This document shows positions 35,956-44,908 of a DNA stretch of 64,000 nt, one piece after another. Numbering within the stretch: position 1 is the first letter of the stretch; each line of letters begins with the position of its first letter. The DNA comes from Phycisphaerales bacterium (lineage in GTDB: Bacteria > Planctomycetota > Phycisphaerae > Phycisphaerales > UBA1924): the NCBI GenBank assembly GCA_029260295.1, contig JAJDDN010000005.1, positions 24,302 to 88,301 on the forward strand, in the 5' to 3' direction. The position numbers were made by a program, and so were the translations under genes. The notes under the pieces are model-generated. The model was not told where the DNA came from. It did no database searches and saw only the letters and a program-made list of their open reading frames with translations.

Positions 35956-36531
35956 TTATTCGGCTGGAGCGGTTTCTTCAGCTGGCTTCTCGGCTGCTGG
36001 TTTCTTCTTTTCCTTGATGATCAGTTCGCCCTCGTTGTCGAACTCCATTTCTTCTTCGCCGTCTTCTTCGATGTGGCGGTCGGCCACAACCCAGAGCTTG
36101 ACATGGGCTTCGAGGTCTGAGTCGACCTTGACGAGGATGTCGAAGGAGTCAACGCGTTTGATAGCGACCGGGAGGCGGACTTCGCGTGGGGAGACGGCGA
36201 AGCCGACTTCTTTGAGTGCCGAAGCGATGTCCTGCTGGGTGACTGAGCCGTAGAGGTGGCCTTGGTCGTTGCAGGCACGGTCCATGGTGAGTTCCTGACC
36301 ATCGAGCTTGTTGATCATGGTCTCACGCTCGCTGCGGATTGCGGCGACATCCTTCTCGGCCTGAGCGCGACGCTCGGAGAGTGATGCGATCAGCTCATCG
36401 GAGGGAGTTGTTGCGTACTGGAATGGGAGGAGGTAGTTGCGTGCGTAGCCAACTTTGACATTGACGACATCGCCGACGATCCCGAGGGAATCGACATTTT
36501 CGGTGAGGAGGAGTTTGACTGATTTGGACAT
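35956..36531 (-). CDS. rplI: 50S ribosomal protein L9
   Basis: 191 residues. The N-terminal rRNA-binding domain reads VKLLLTENVDSLGIVGDVVNVKVGYARNYLLPFQYA with the L9 Gly/Tyr/Arg/Asn signature; a long helix and the C-terminal domain (LYGSVTQQDIASALKEVGFAV) follow. A tail of about 40 residues rich in Glu, Lys and Pro makes it longer than the usual 150. It has its own leader and terminator and is separated from ssb by 248 bases; rpsR, which often lies beside it, is not here. Confidence 0.95.
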   Translation of the reverse strand: MSKSVKLLLTENVDSLGIVGDVVNVKVGYARNYLLPFQYATTPSDELIASLSERRAQAEKDVAAIRSERETMINKLDGQELTMDRACNDQGHLYGSVTQQDIASALKEVGFAVSPREVRLPVAIKRVDSFDILVKVDSDLEAHVKLWVVADRHIEEDGEEEMEFDNEGELIIKEKKKPAAEKPAEETAPAE

Positions 36532-36700
36532 TGGTATGTTCCTTTCGCTGTCCTGACCGTCCCGAGTAATCAGCTCAGGAGCGGAGAGTTGAGGAGACCC
36601 TCACGGCGAGGATCCCCAACAAAGGTCTCTAGCCGGCTCCTAAGAACCGGGCAGAGGGTCTGGAGTGTAGGTCGTAAGTGCCCAAAGGGGAGAGCTTTGG
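36532..36700 (-). promoter_or_regulatory. Structured leader upstream of rplI
   Basis: On the minus strand the rplI leader contains long-range complementary arms, GAGGGTCT/AGACCCTC (36654-36661 with 36595-36602), enclosing a smaller CCGG-closed hairpin (36633-36650). AGGA lies near the start codon. This could be an autoregulatory ribosomal-protein leader. Confidence 0.4.
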
Positions 36701-36703
36701 CAT

Positions 36704-36734
36704 GAAAAATCCCACGGCTTTGAGCCATGGGATT
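36704..36734 (-). terminator. Intrinsic terminator after ssb
   Basis: AATCCCATGGCT and AGCCGTGGGATT (one G-T pair) around a 3-base loop with a T-run on the minus strand; it closes the glmU-like to ssb operon. Confidence 0.85.
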
Positions 36735-36779
36735 GGTGAATTCTTATCAGAACCCGATCAAGCGGGTCATAAGAGTAGT

Positions 36780-37238
36780 TTAGAACGGGATGTCATCGTG
36801 GTTGATGGCGGGGGCACTGCCTCCACCACTGCTGCTATCGCCTCCGCCGCCTGCACCGGAGCGGGCGTAGTTTCCGCCTCCGCCGCCGCCTGCGCCTTGG
36901 TTGCCGCCGCCGGAGTCGATGAACTGGAAGTTATCGACGACAACGGAGAGTTTGGAGCGTTTGCCGCCGCCGTTTTTGTCTTCCCATGAATCGAACTTGA
37001 GTCGGCCTTCGATGAAGACAGGCTTGCCTCTGCCGAGGTACTGGGCCATCACTTCGGCGGTGCGGCCCCAGCATTCGCAGTCGATGAAGGCGACTTCTTC
37101 GCGTTGTTCGCCGGACTGGGTTTTGTACTTGCGGTTGACGGCAAGACCGAAGTTGCCGACGCTCGTTGAGCCGGCGGGGCGGATCTCGATGTCGCGTGTG
37201 AGATTGCCCATGAGCATGACTTTGTTGAAACTGGCCAT
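36780..37238 (-). CDS. ssb: Single-stranded DNA-binding protein
   Basis: 152 residues. The OB fold (1-105) starts NKVMLMGNLTRDIEIRPAGS and includes EEVAFIDCECWGRTAEV and GKPVFIEGRLKFDSWEDKNGG. A Gly-rich linker leads to the acidic tip INHDDIPF, the docking site for replication partners. It binds single-stranded DNA in replication and repair. It follows rpsF, the common rpsF-ssb order. Confidence 0.96.
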   Translation of the reverse strand: MASFNKVMLMGNLTRDIEIRPAGSTSVGNFGLAVNRKYKTQSGEQREEVAFIDCECWGRTAEVMAQYLGRGKPVFIEGRLKFDSWEDKNGGGKRSKLSVVVDNFQFIDSGGGNQGAGGGGGGNYARSGAGGGGDSSSGGGSAPAINHDDIPF

Positions 37239-37320
37239 TGTTGTTCTCCTTTAATTATGTTGCGTGCCGTAAGTTGTGTGACTTTTCGTAAGAGACACAG
37301 ACGGGGTCAGTATATCACAA

Positions 37321-37352
37321 CCGCCCGACCCAGAATTGACTGGATCGGGCGG
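37321..37352. terminator. Strong hairpin between rpsF and ssb
   Basis: CCGCCCGA..CCAG and CTGG.TCGGGCGG, twelve pairs with one mismatch. The minus-strand flank is only weakly T-rich (TTGTGATATA), so it may act as a partial terminator or mRNA stabiliser between the two genes. Confidence 0.5.
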
Positions 37353-37388
37353 CTGGTTGAAATCGTCTTCAAATCCCTGTTTGAGGGA

Positions 37389-37925
37389 TTATTCGGCGGC
37401 TGGTGCTTCTGCATCACCCTCTGGTGCTGCGTCGGTCTTTGCCTCGGCTTCAGGAGCGGCCTCTTCTGGCTTGGCTTCTGGGGCTTGGGCCTGGACAGGG
37501 GCACCCAAACGGACGGTTGCGGCCTTCTTGGACTCTTCGACCTCGCCTTGCTCGGCCTTGAACTTGGCTTCGGTTTCGAGGCCCTTACGATCGTCGTTGG
37601 CGGCGATTTCCTCGTCGGTGAGGTGATCGGCGGTGGTGACCATCAGACGCATGATCTTGTCAGAGATCACCGCGTCACGCTCGAGGTGAGCGACCATGTC
37701 GGTCGGGCAGGTGAAGTAGGCGAGGATGTAGACGCCGCGTTTTTGCTTGTCCATCTCGAAGGCGAGGCGGCGTTCGTCCCACTTCTTCATCGCCACGACG
37801 GTGGCGTCGGCACGCTCGAAGAGGTGGTTGATGTGCTCGAGGACATCGCCGAAGGCGGCGGCGGCTGTTTGCGTTACGAGGAACATGCCCTCGTAGATTC
37901 CGGTTCGTGTTTCTGTTGCTGTCAT
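37389..37925 (-). CDS. rpsF: 30S ribosomal protein S6
   Basis: 178 residues. The S6 fold covers the first 100 or so: YEGMFLVTQTAAAAFGDVLEHINHLFERADATVVAMKKWDERRLAFEMDKQKRGVYILAYF. The C-terminal 75 residues are a low-complexity Ala/Glu/Pro tail, longer than the usual S6 end. It is in the operon between pth and ssb. Confidence 0.94.
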   Translation of the reverse strand: MTATETRTGIYEGMFLVTQTAAAAFGDVLEHINHLFERADATVVAMKKWDERRLAFEMDKQKRGVYILAYFTCPTDMVAHLERDAVISDKIMRLMVTTADHLTDEEIAANDDRKGLETEAKFKAEQGEVEESKKAATVRLGAPVQAQAPEAKPEEAAPEAEAKTDAAPEGDAEAPAAE

Positions 37926-37950
37926 GTCTTTACTCCAAATCGTGTCCGGC

Positions 37951-38640
37951 TTATGTGGCCGGGGTGTTGTTTTCTGTACTGTTATTACTCTTTGCTTTAC
38001 TGCTCGTATCTGAAACAGACTGATCGTCGCCTGATTTGTCGTTGGGATGCTCTTTGCGTTTGGGCTTTACGAGCTTCTCGTTGAAGGTGTTCATCGCGCT
38101 GGTGATGCTTTGATCGAGGACATGCTCGGTGGCTTTGGCGGCCTTGTCGATGCTGTCCTTGACCTTGTCCATCTCCTCGCTCATGAACTTGCTCAGGACC
38201 CAATCGGCCTGGTTCATCAGTTTGGGAACCTCGCCGACACCGATGCGGATTCTTGGGTAGTTTGCACCGCCCAGGAGCCTATCGATGTCGCTCAGTCCGT
38301 TGTGACCTCCGGCGCCGCCGCTCTTGCGGACCCGGATGGATCCAACAGGAAGAGCGATGTCGTCGACCAGAACCAAGAGATCGTCCTCGGGATCGAGCTT
38401 GAAGAAGCGGATCGCTTCTCCGACGGCTTGACCCGACCTGTTCATGAAACCGGTTGGCTTGATGAGCAGGACCTTTTCGCCCCCGATGTTGGCATCGAGG
38501 GTGACGCTATTGAAACGCGAGCGGGCGATCTGTCCGACGGCGAACCGGCCAGCCAGGGCATCGACAACCATGAACCCGGCGTTGTGCCGGGTGTTGTTGT
38601 ACTGCATCCCTGGGTTTCCGAGTCCGACGATCAGCTTCAT
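37951..38640 (-). CDS. pth: Peptidyl-tRNA hydrolase
   Basis: 229 residues. Active-site blocks are present: VGLGNPGMQYNNTRHNAGFMVVD (with the catalytic His), PTGFMNRSGQAVGEAI, LVLVDDIALPVGSIRVRKSGGAGGHNGLSDI. It frees peptides from stalled peptidyl-tRNAs. A 30-residue charged tail is extra. The start lies 2 bases after the rplY stop. Confidence 0.95.
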   Translation of the reverse strand: MKLIVGLGNPGMQYNNTRHNAGFMVVDALAGRFAVGQIARSRFNSVTLDANIGGEKVLLIKPTGFMNRSGQAVGEAIRFFKLDPEDDLLVLVDDIALPVGSIRVRKSGGAGGHNGLSDIDRLLGGANYPRIRIGVGEVPKLMNQADWVLSKFMSEEMDKVKDSIDKAAKATEHVLDQSITSAMNTFNEKLVKPKRKEHPNDKSGDDQSVSDTSSKAKSNNSTENNTPAT

Positions 38641-38642
38641 GA

Positions 38643-39296
38643 TTAGTCAGCCTTCTTCTCATCGGCTGGCTTCTCGCCGATGACTTCTGGTGAACCACCC
38701 TCGGTCGAGACTTCCTCGGCTTCGGCGTCGTCATCGACAACGGCCTTGAGGACGATCTGAGCGATGATGGCGTCTGGATCGGTGATGAGCTTCATGGTGT
38801 CGAGCGGGAGCTTGACATCTGATGCGTGGAGCACATCGCCGACTTCCATTGCGGAGACATCGACATCGATATGGTCGGGGAGGTTGGTGATGAGCACATT
38901 GAGCTCGATATCGTTGATTGGGTGCATCATGATCGCACCGGACTCTTTGAGACCAACGGCTTCACCGACGAATGCGAGGTGGGCCTTGGTGTCTACGCGT
39001 TCGTCGAGGGAGACGCGTGCGAAGTCGATGTGGATGATGTTGTTGCCGAGGTAGTCGTAGCCCAGGTCCTTGAGGAGTACATGCTGCTTGGCCCCGTCGA
39101 GATCGAGCTCGAAGAGCTTCTCGCCGCCCTGGAGGTACTGCATGGTTGCGTGGGTTTCGACCGAGATTGAAACAGGCTCTTCTTTGTGCCCGTAGACGAC
39201 GGCGGGCAACGAGCCCGCATCACGCAGACGACGGGAGTACCGTGATCCGGTGCGCTCACGCTTTTCGGCGGTGAGTGTTGGTGTGGTGTTTGTCAT
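38643..39296 (-). CDS. rplY: 50S ribosomal protein L25/general stress protein Ctc
   Basis: 217 residues, the long two-domain (TL5/Ctc) form. The 5S rRNA-binding domain (1-95) reads KRERTGSRYSRRLRDAGSLPAVVYGHKEEPVSISV; the C-terminal domain has HIDFARVSLDERVDTKAHLAFVGEAVGLKESGAIM. A charged tail follows. It sits in the usual prs-rplY-pth order. Confidence 0.95.
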   Translation of the reverse strand: MTNTTPTLTAEKRERTGSRYSRRLRDAGSLPAVVYGHKEEPVSISVETHATMQYLQGGEKLFELDLDGAKQHVLLKDLGYDYLGNNIIHIDFARVSLDERVDTKAHLAFVGEAVGLKESGAIMMHPINDIELNVLITNLPDHIDVDVSAMEVGDVLHASDVKLPLDTMKLITDPDAIIAQIVLKAVVDDDAEAEEVSTEGGSPEVIGEKPADEKKAD

Positions 39297-39349
39297 TTCG
39301 TTTCTCCTTATTAAACTATTTTTACTGTTGTCTTTTTAAATCTATTGGA

Positions 39350-40321
39350 TCAGCGTTTGGCGCCCGAGGTGCCTTTGAAAAGTTCACTGATTGAATCGTT
39401 GTTATGGATGCGTTTGATGGCTTGGCCGAGTAGATCGCCGACCGAGAGGACGGTGAGCTTGTCTTTGATGAGATCGCAGCGATCGCCCATTGGGATCGTG
39501 TCGGTGACGACGATCTTTGAGAATGGGGAGGCGGCGAGTTTTTCCATCGCCTTTCCCGCCAGCACCCCGTGGGTCGCGGCGGCGATGACATCCGATGCGC
39601 CCTCTTGCATGACAAGCTCTGCCGCTTGGCAGACTGTGCCGCCCGTCGAGATCATGTCGTCGAACATGAGGACGGTTTTGTCTTTGACATCACCGATCAG
39701 ATTCCCGACGACGACGGTGTCGCCTGAGATGCGGCGTTTGTTGATGATGGCGAGGTCCGCGTCGAGCAGGTTGGCCATTTTTTCGGCAACCTTGACATTG
39801 CCTACATCGGGCGAAACCAAACAGAGGTCGTCCAGCTCGCCGCGGATTGATTTGAAGTATTCGAAGAAGACGGGGGTGGCCGAGAGGTGATCGACGGGGA
39901 TGTCAAAGAAGCCCTGGATCTGGGCGGCGTGGAGGTCGATGGCCACGACGCGATCGGCACAGGCTGCGGTGATCAAGTTGGCAACGAGTTTGGCGGTGAT
40001 GGGGACGCGGCCTTCGTCTTTGCGGTCCTGGCGGCCGTAGCCGTAGTACGGCATGACCATGGTGACGCGGCTTGCGCTTGCTCTGCGGAGGCAGTCGCAG
40101 AAGACCAAGAGTTCCATCAGGTTGTCGTTGACCGGATCGCAGGTCGAGATGATGACATAGCAGTCGCGACCTCGGACATCGTCGTCGAGCTTGACGGTGA
40201 TCTCTCCATCGGGGAAGAGGATTGTGCGGGCCTTGCCGAGTTCTACGCCGGCGGCTTTGCAGACATCTTTGGCGAGGTGCTTGGAGTTGCGACCCGAGAA
40301 TACTTTGATTTCACCCATCAT
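39350..40321 (-). CDS. prs: Ribose-phosphate pyrophosphokinase
   Basis: 323 residues. It makes PRPP from ribose 5-phosphate and ATP for nucleotide, His and Trp synthesis. Signature blocks: KVFSGRNSKHLAKDV at the start, the Mg/ATP segment VVAIDLHAAQIQGFFDIPVDHL, and the PRPP loop TVLMFDDMISTGGTVCQAAE. ATG overlaps the glmU-like stop (ATGA). Confidence 0.96.
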   Translation of the reverse strand: MMGEIKVFSGRNSKHLAKDVCKAAGVELGKARTILFPDGEITVKLDDDVRGRDCYVIISTCDPVNDNLMELLVFCDCLRRASASRVTMVMPYYGYGRQDRKDEGRVPITAKLVANLITAACADRVVAIDLHAAQIQGFFDIPVDHLSATPVFFEYFKSIRGELDDLCLVSPDVGNVKVAEKMANLLDADLAIINKRRISGDTVVVGNLIGDVKDKTVLMFDDMISTGGTVCQAAELVMQEGASDVIAAATHGVLAGKAMEKLAASPFSKIVVTDTIPMGDRCDLIKDKLTVLSVGDLLGQAIKRIHNNDSISELFKGTSGAKR

Positions 40322-41127
40322 GACGGTGTTCCTTGCGTTTTTGTATCACAGTTGGAGATTTGTCGTGCACGGTAAATTTCATCGATCTGGGCGAGGTGTT
40401 CGAGCGTGTTGATGCTCAGGATGTCCTGCGGCGGGACGGCGTCGATGACCTCGACGCGCTCCTTGTCATCAAGCATGAACTCAAAGATGTCGGTGATGTA
40501 GAACTCGCCGGTGAGCTCGTTGCGTTTGATTTTCTCAAGCGCGTTGAACATCGCTTTGGCGTTGACGCAGTAGTAGCTGGGATTGACCTCGTTGAGTTTG
40601 AGCTCGTCTTCGGAGGCATTCTTTTGCTCGATGATGCGGGCAAACTTACCTGAATCGTCTCGGACGATGCGGCCGTAGCCGCTGGGGTCGTCGATGCGGC
40701 TGGTGGCGAGGGTTCCCGCGGCCCCCGTCGAGCGGTGGAGGTCGAGGAGTTTGGTGAGGGTTTGCGTTCGGATGAGGGGGCCGTCGCCGCAGAGGACGAA
40801 GATGTCGGTGTTTGCGGTGTCGGAGTCCTTGTAGGACTCGACGGCACTCATCACGGCGTGTCCGGTACCGAGTTGTTCTTCTTGGACGGCGTAGACGACT
40901 TTGTCGCCGTAGCTTGCCAGGGCGTCGCGGACTTTTTGTTGTTCGTATCCGACGACCACGACGACGCGGTCGCAGCCGGCTTCAAGGCAGACATCGACGA
41001 CGGCGCAGACCATGGGGCGTCCGCCGACGAGATGACAAACCTTGGGGAGATCGGACTCCATGCGGGTGCCCTTGCCTGCAGCGAGGATGATGGCTTCAAG
41101 ACGGTTTGTGTTGTGTGTTGCTGCCAT
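40318..41127 (-). CDS. GlmU-like UDP-N-acetylglucosamine pyrophosphorylase, uridyltransferase domain only
   Basis: 269 residues. The nucleotidyltransferase motif IILAAGKGTRMESDLPKVCH starts at residue 13; QEEQLGTGHAVMSA, VLCGDGPLIR and GYGRIVRD follow as in GlmU. The left-handed beta-helix acetyltransferase half of classical GlmU is absent: the protein ends after IDEIYRAR. The acetyl transfer step must therefore be done by a separate protein. First gene of the leftward housekeeping operon. Confidence 0.85.
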   Translation of the reverse strand: MAATHNTNRLEAIILAAGKGTRMESDLPKVCHLVGGRPMVCAVVDVCLEAGCDRVVVVVGYEQQKVRDALASYGDKVVYAVQEEQLGTGHAVMSAVESYKDSDTANTDIFVLCGDGPLIRTQTLTKLLDLHRSTGAAGTLATSRIDDPSGYGRIVRDDSGKFARIIEQKNASEDELKLNEVNPSYYCVNAKAMFNALEKIKRNELTGEFYITDIFEFMLDDKERVEVIDAVPPQDILSINTLEHLAQIDEIYRARQISNCDTKTQGTPS

Positions 41128-41187
41128 ATGCAGTTGGCAGGACTGGACTCTTTGTGCGTTGAGTTGATTGAAAGAGAAGAAGAAAAA

Positions 41188-41258
41188 TTACCCCACCAAG
41201 ATTTGAACTTGGACCATCTGTACCAAAAACAGGAGTGCTACCATTACACCATGGGGCA
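41188..41258 (-). tRNA. tRNA-Gln (anticodon TTG)
   Basis: A full cloverleaf: acceptor TGCCCCA/TGGGGTA, D stem GTGT/GCAC, anticodon loop TTTTGGT with TTG, T arm CCAAG-TTCAAAT-CTTGG. The CCA end is not encoded; a T-run follows. Confidence 0.93.
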
Positions 41259-41827
41259 GTGTATTTCAATCTAATTTTTCTATCGGCTCTTTCTATCGGC
41301 ACAATGAGCAGTGCTGCTCGACCTCCGCTGTCAAGACCTTTGCAGGTCGGTGTCACAAACCATCGCGGCTTGGACACTTTCATGACAAGCATGAGAGGCA
41401 TCGGCCGCAGCACGAATCGTCGGTGCCAGACTCAAAGATGAGTACCAACAAAGACTTGGAACTCGGACTCCCCCTGGCTGCTGCGAACGATCGGTCTTCG
41501 ACCAGATTGATCACAAAGGGGAGAACCCATGTCCGTGCCTCGGCTCAGGAGGGGGTGAAAGTCGTGTGAGATTCACCAGCTCTGAGCGTCCGTCACGGTC
41601 GGTTCCGCATAAGGAGTCAAGTTTAGACCCCGTCGACGAGGGATCAACTGGTCCGGGCCTGTAGATAAGTGAGTTTCTTGGTTCTGATAGCCGAATTGCG
41701 GAAAAAGTCGTGTGTATGGACAAAGGGATGCTGTATATTGGCTCTGTGGGGATCACTCTGCGGCCCGAGCGTGTAGGGCATCGTAGATTCATCTCAGAGG
41801 GGCACAATAACCCCGAAAGGTCTCAGT
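41259..41827. other. Intergenic region without recognised gene
   Basis: About 570 bases between tRNA-Gln and the exported lipoprotein gene. It has a small hairpin (GACCT/AGGTC near 41335) and mixed base composition. No reading frame here looks coding and no RNA family was recognised. Confidence 0.5.
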
Positions 41828-43666
41828 TTGCTCAATCAATCACACCCCCAGAGCTCTGTTTGGGCTCCAATGCTTGCCTCCACTCTTTTTGGTTTTTCGC
41901 TGCTCACTGGCTGTTCGAGTCAAGAATTGGCCGGCGGTTCATCTGAAGGCCCAGCAACTCTCCAGCCCGAAGGAGCGAGGCAAGCCACTGGGCTCCCGGC
42001 GGACCAGCTCCCGGATCCGATTGATCTGAGCGATCCGACGGCTATTTCCAAGAGAACCATCACCCCCACTATTCTCGATACCTTGTCACTACCTGTGCAG
42101 CGGCAGATCATCGGGCCTTTTGATGGTGATGTGCGGATGATCAAGCATGTGCTCCCGATGCACTCTCGTGACAAGACCATGCCTGTGATCGAATCGGATC
42201 ACACATTGCCGGTCGGCCAGGCGGTTGGGATGGACCGTGTTGTGGCGGGAGCGGGTACTGGCTTTGAAGGGATTTCTCAGACGGAGTGGTCGCCGCCGGA
42301 TCCAACCCTGGCTGTCGGGCCTGATCATGTCGTGATGACGGTGAACTCGGCGATTGCTTTTTATGACAAATCGGGCAACGAGACTTTTTCGACCGCACTG
42401 GGGACGCCGGGAAGCCCGGGGTTCTTTGAGACTGTGGGCGCGAGCTCGAACTTTGTGTTTGATCCCAAGTGTTTTTATGATCAGAAGACCGGGCGGTTTA
42501 TTGTGATGGCTCTGGAGCAGGTCGGAGAGACCGAATCGTGGATTGATATCGCGGTCTCTGATGATTCGGATCCAAACGGGATCTGGTATCGGTACCGCAC
42601 CTTCTCGGTGATCGGGGTCGACGGCAGCAACTACTGGGTGGACTACCCTGGGTTTGGATCGGACAACAACGCGTTTTATGTAACGGGAAACCTGTTCTTG
42701 CTCAATGGGGCCGGCAGCGGGTTTGCTGGGCAGCTCTTTCGGATCTTTGATAAAGCCCCTATGCTTGTGGGTGATCCTGTAGTGATCACGGACTTTGCGC
42801 CCAACAACGGCGCTTCGCTCCAGGTCGCCCAGATGTTTGGCGATGCACCGCAGTGCTTCTTTGTATCTCGTGCAACTTCCAACATCTTGCAGATCTGGAC
42901 AATCAACGACCCTCTTGGATCTCCGAATGTTTCACGATTCAATCTTGGGGGATTCGACGACGCGTTTGGGCCTTCGCAAGATGCGCCGAATCTCAATGGT
43001 GGCCAGATCTCAACGCTCGATGGACGGCTGATGAATGTGCATTACCGTGATGGGAACCTGTACACAACCCACGGGATCGACGGGCCTCCGGGACAAACCG
43101 TTGCGCGATGGTACCACATGGATCTCAACGGCTGGCCAAACGGTGGGAGCCCGTCAATTGTTCAGCAAGGCGAGGTGACCGGCGATCCTGGGCAGCATCA
43201 CTTCTTTCCCGCGATCTACTCGGACAAGCTTGATAATGTCGGGCTCATCATGGCACGGTCGAGCGCCTCGGAGTTTGCCAGCGTGCAGGTGGCGGGGCGG
43301 ATTCCGTCTGACCCTGCGGGAACGATGAGCACGCCGATCCAACTGGCGATTGGCAATGCCGGTGCCGATGGACGCTGGGGTGATTATCTAGATATTGCGA
43401 TTGATCCCAATAATGATCTCACCTTCTGGATCGTTGGGATGTATGCACGGAACTTCGGGTGGCAGACTTGGGTTGATTCCTTCACGCTCGGCCCAGGCTG
43501 CCCAGCGGATCTGTTCCCAGATGGCGAGCTGGACTTCTTTGACATCGGTGCGTTCCTCTCGTTTTTCAACGCCGAAAACCCGATCGCGGACTTCACAGGC
43601 GATGGGAGCTTCGATTTCTTTGATGTCTCGACATTCCTCACGCTCTTTGCCGAAGGATGCCCATGA
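41828..43666 (+). CDS. Exported lipoprotein with C-terminal GC-type dockerin-like tag
   Basis: 612 residues from a TTG start preceded by AAAGG. A hydrophobic stretch ends in a lipobox (FGFSLLTGC, Cys about 29). The body (about 110-550) has repeated beta-rich segments with WVDYPGFGSDNNAFYVTGNLF and RWGDYLDIAIDPNNDLTFWIVGMYA; I do not recognise the fold. The last 55 residues run from CPADLFPDGELDFFDI to FAEGCP with two Asp-rich EF-hand-like loops, matching the tag of the protein at 52104. Such tags are taken as calcium-binding anchors. An ATG at 41870 is a possible later start but lacks a basic N-terminus. Confidence 0.7.
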   Translation: MLNQSHPQSSVWAPMLASTLFGFSLLTGCSSQELAGGSSEGPATLQPEGARQATGLPADQLPDPIDLSDPTAISKRTITPTILDTLSLPVQRQIIGPFDGDVRMIKHVLPMHSRDKTMPVIESDHTLPVGQAVGMDRVVAGAGTGFEGISQTEWSPPDPTLAVGPDHVVMTVNSAIAFYDKSGNETFSTALGTPGSPGFFETVGASSNFVFDPKCFYDQKTGRFIVMALEQVGETESWIDIAVSDDSDPNGIWYRYRTFSVIGVDGSNYWVDYPGFGSDNNAFYVTGNLFLLNGAGSGFAGQLFRIFDKAPMLVGDPVVITDFAPNNGASLQVAQMFGDAPQCFFVSRATSNILQIWTINDPLGSPNVSRFNLGGFDDAFGPSQDAPNLNGGQISTLDGRLMNVHYRDGNLYTTHGIDGPPGQTVARWYHMDLNGWPNGGSPSIVQQGEVTGDPGQHHFFPAIYSDKLDNVGLIMARSSASEFASVQVAGRIPSDPAGTMSTPIQLAIGNAGADGRWGDYLDIAIDPNNDLTFWIVGMYARNFGWQTWVDSFTLGPGCPADLFPDGELDFFDIGAFLSFFNAENPIADFTGDGSFDFFDVSTFLTLFAEGCP

Positions 43667-43721
43667 TGGCTTGATGGCTTGATGGCTTTGAACGAATGAA
43701 TCCCCGTATCCCACAATAGAT

Positions 43722-43743
43722 CCCGAGTCATCGGGGTTTTTTA
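43722..43743 (+). terminator. Intrinsic terminator of the lipoprotein gene
   Basis: CCCGA and TCGGG around GTCA, then a six-base T-run; it reaches the stop codon of the convergent SWIM gene. Confidence 0.7.
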
Positions 43744-44847
43744 TTCGGGATCGGAGGAGTCGTCGGCATCGAGTGCCGCATTACCGATGAGTTCGTAGCA
43801 GGTCTGCATGAGCCCGACGAGGGGGAAGCGGCCGACAAAGGGGCTTGGGCCCAATCTGCGGAGGAGAACGCAATCGACCGGTGGCGGAGCAATTGGAGTA
43901 TCAAGCTCGTCGAGTTCTTCGCCAACAGTCCAATAGGTATCGATCTGGTCTTCCAGCGGCGGGCTTGATATATCCGAGAGGCCTTGGATATGAGGCACCA
44001 GGACTGGCGCCGGTCCGGGCCCTTGGACACCGAGAGCTCGTTTTTGTCTGAGTCCGTCGATGAGTTCATCGCCGGGCATGCCGTGAAGCCCGAAGACTTC
44101 CATGGGTTCATTACCGAGGCGTTCGGCGAGGAGCGCCGTCAGGCAGACCGCGTGCTTGCACCATGGTTCGTCTTCTTTCCAGTCCGGGCATGAACAGGTC
44201 GGGCTGAGATCTGATGGCTCTGTTGGGAAGAGGCGGAGATCAAGGGGAGCGAAAACATCCTCGATGTTGGAGGGGAGCTCGCCGGCGAGGAGCTTGGCGG
44301 CGTATCGCATCTGATCGGCCATCGCATGGATGATCTGTTCCTGGTCGTGAGCGGTGAACTGCGTGAGGGCGAGTTCTGTTTTGTAGGGTTTGTCGGAACG
44401 GCCTTGGATAATACCTTCGCAGAAGGTGCCCTCGATCGTCAGGCGTTTGGCCTGACCTGCGCGGGCGTATTCGAGCCCTTCGCGGTTGATCTGCCCGTCA
44501 GCACCGTCTTCTGCAACTCGCAAGAGTCGCTGGGTGATCCATGAGGTGGGCTGTTCTTCGGGCTTGAGTTTGAGCTTGACACCGCCACGGACGCGTCTTG
44601 GGTTTGTCAGCGACTTTCTCGATGAGCGGAAGGAGGCGTACTGTGGCTTGATTTTTTTAGGAGCCGTCGGGACATGCGCCGAGAGGGTTGGGCGTGCGAC
44701 GATGTTGACCTTGCGGTCTACCGGTGGAGGCGCCGGCTTTATGGGCTCTGGCTTTGAAGGCGCAGCTTTTTTAGTGGTCTTTTTGGAGACCTTCTTGGTG
44801 GCTTTCTTCGTTGCCTTTTTGGATGTGGGTTTCTTGTCGTCGCCCAT
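43741..44847 (-). CDS. SWIM zinc-finger protein
   Basis: 368 residues. The SWIM motif CSCPDWKEDEPWCKHAVCL (CxCx8CxH, about residues 220-238) binds zinc and usually mediates nucleic-acid or protein contacts. A very basic N-terminal tail (KKATKKATKKVSKKTTKKA) is reminiscent of histone-like tails. It follows the SNF2 helicase gene in the same direction, a frequent pairing in bacteria; the two probably act together in DNA remodelling or repair. Confidence 0.88.
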   Translation of the reverse strand: MGDDKKPTSKKATKKATKKVSKKTTKKAAPSKPEPIKPAPPPVDRKVNIVARPTLSAHVPTAPKKIKPQYASFRSSRKSLTNPRRVRGGVKLKLKPEEQPTSWITQRLLRVAEDGADGQINREGLEYARAGQAKRLTIEGTFCEGIIQGRSDKPYKTELALTQFTAHDQEQIIHAMADQMRYAAKLLAGELPSNIEDVFAPLDLRLFPTEPSDLSPTCSCPDWKEDEPWCKHAVCLTALLAERLGNEPMEVFGLHGMPGDELIDGLRQKRALGVQGPGPAPVLVPHIQGLSDISSPPLEDQIDTYWTVGEELDELDTPIAPPPVDCVLLRRLGPSPFVGRFPLVGLMQTCYELIGNAALDADDSSDPE

Positions 44848-44860
44848 GTGTTCCCGTTTT

Positions 44861-44908
44861 TTATTCGTTTGATTATTCGTCTGGTTATTCGTCTGGTTAT
44901 TCGTCTGA
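44861..44908 (-). repeat. Four tandem 12-bp units at the end of the SNF2 gene
   Basis: Units TTATTCGTTTGA, TTATTCGTCTGG, TTATTCGTCTGG, TTATTCGTCTGA on the plus strand. On the minus strand each carries GACGAATAA or a near copy (Asp-Glu-stop), so the end of the helicase gene, stop codon included, has been duplicated. Confidence 0.9.

Noticed and set aside
41664..41672. TGTAGATAA, one mismatch to a DnaA box, in the 570-base gap
   Set aside because: A single copy with no AT-rich run or second box nearby.
44861..44908. Possible CRISPR array
   Set aside because: Units are 12 bases and directly adjacent without spacers; no cas genes are present. No CRISPR array was seen anywhere in the window.
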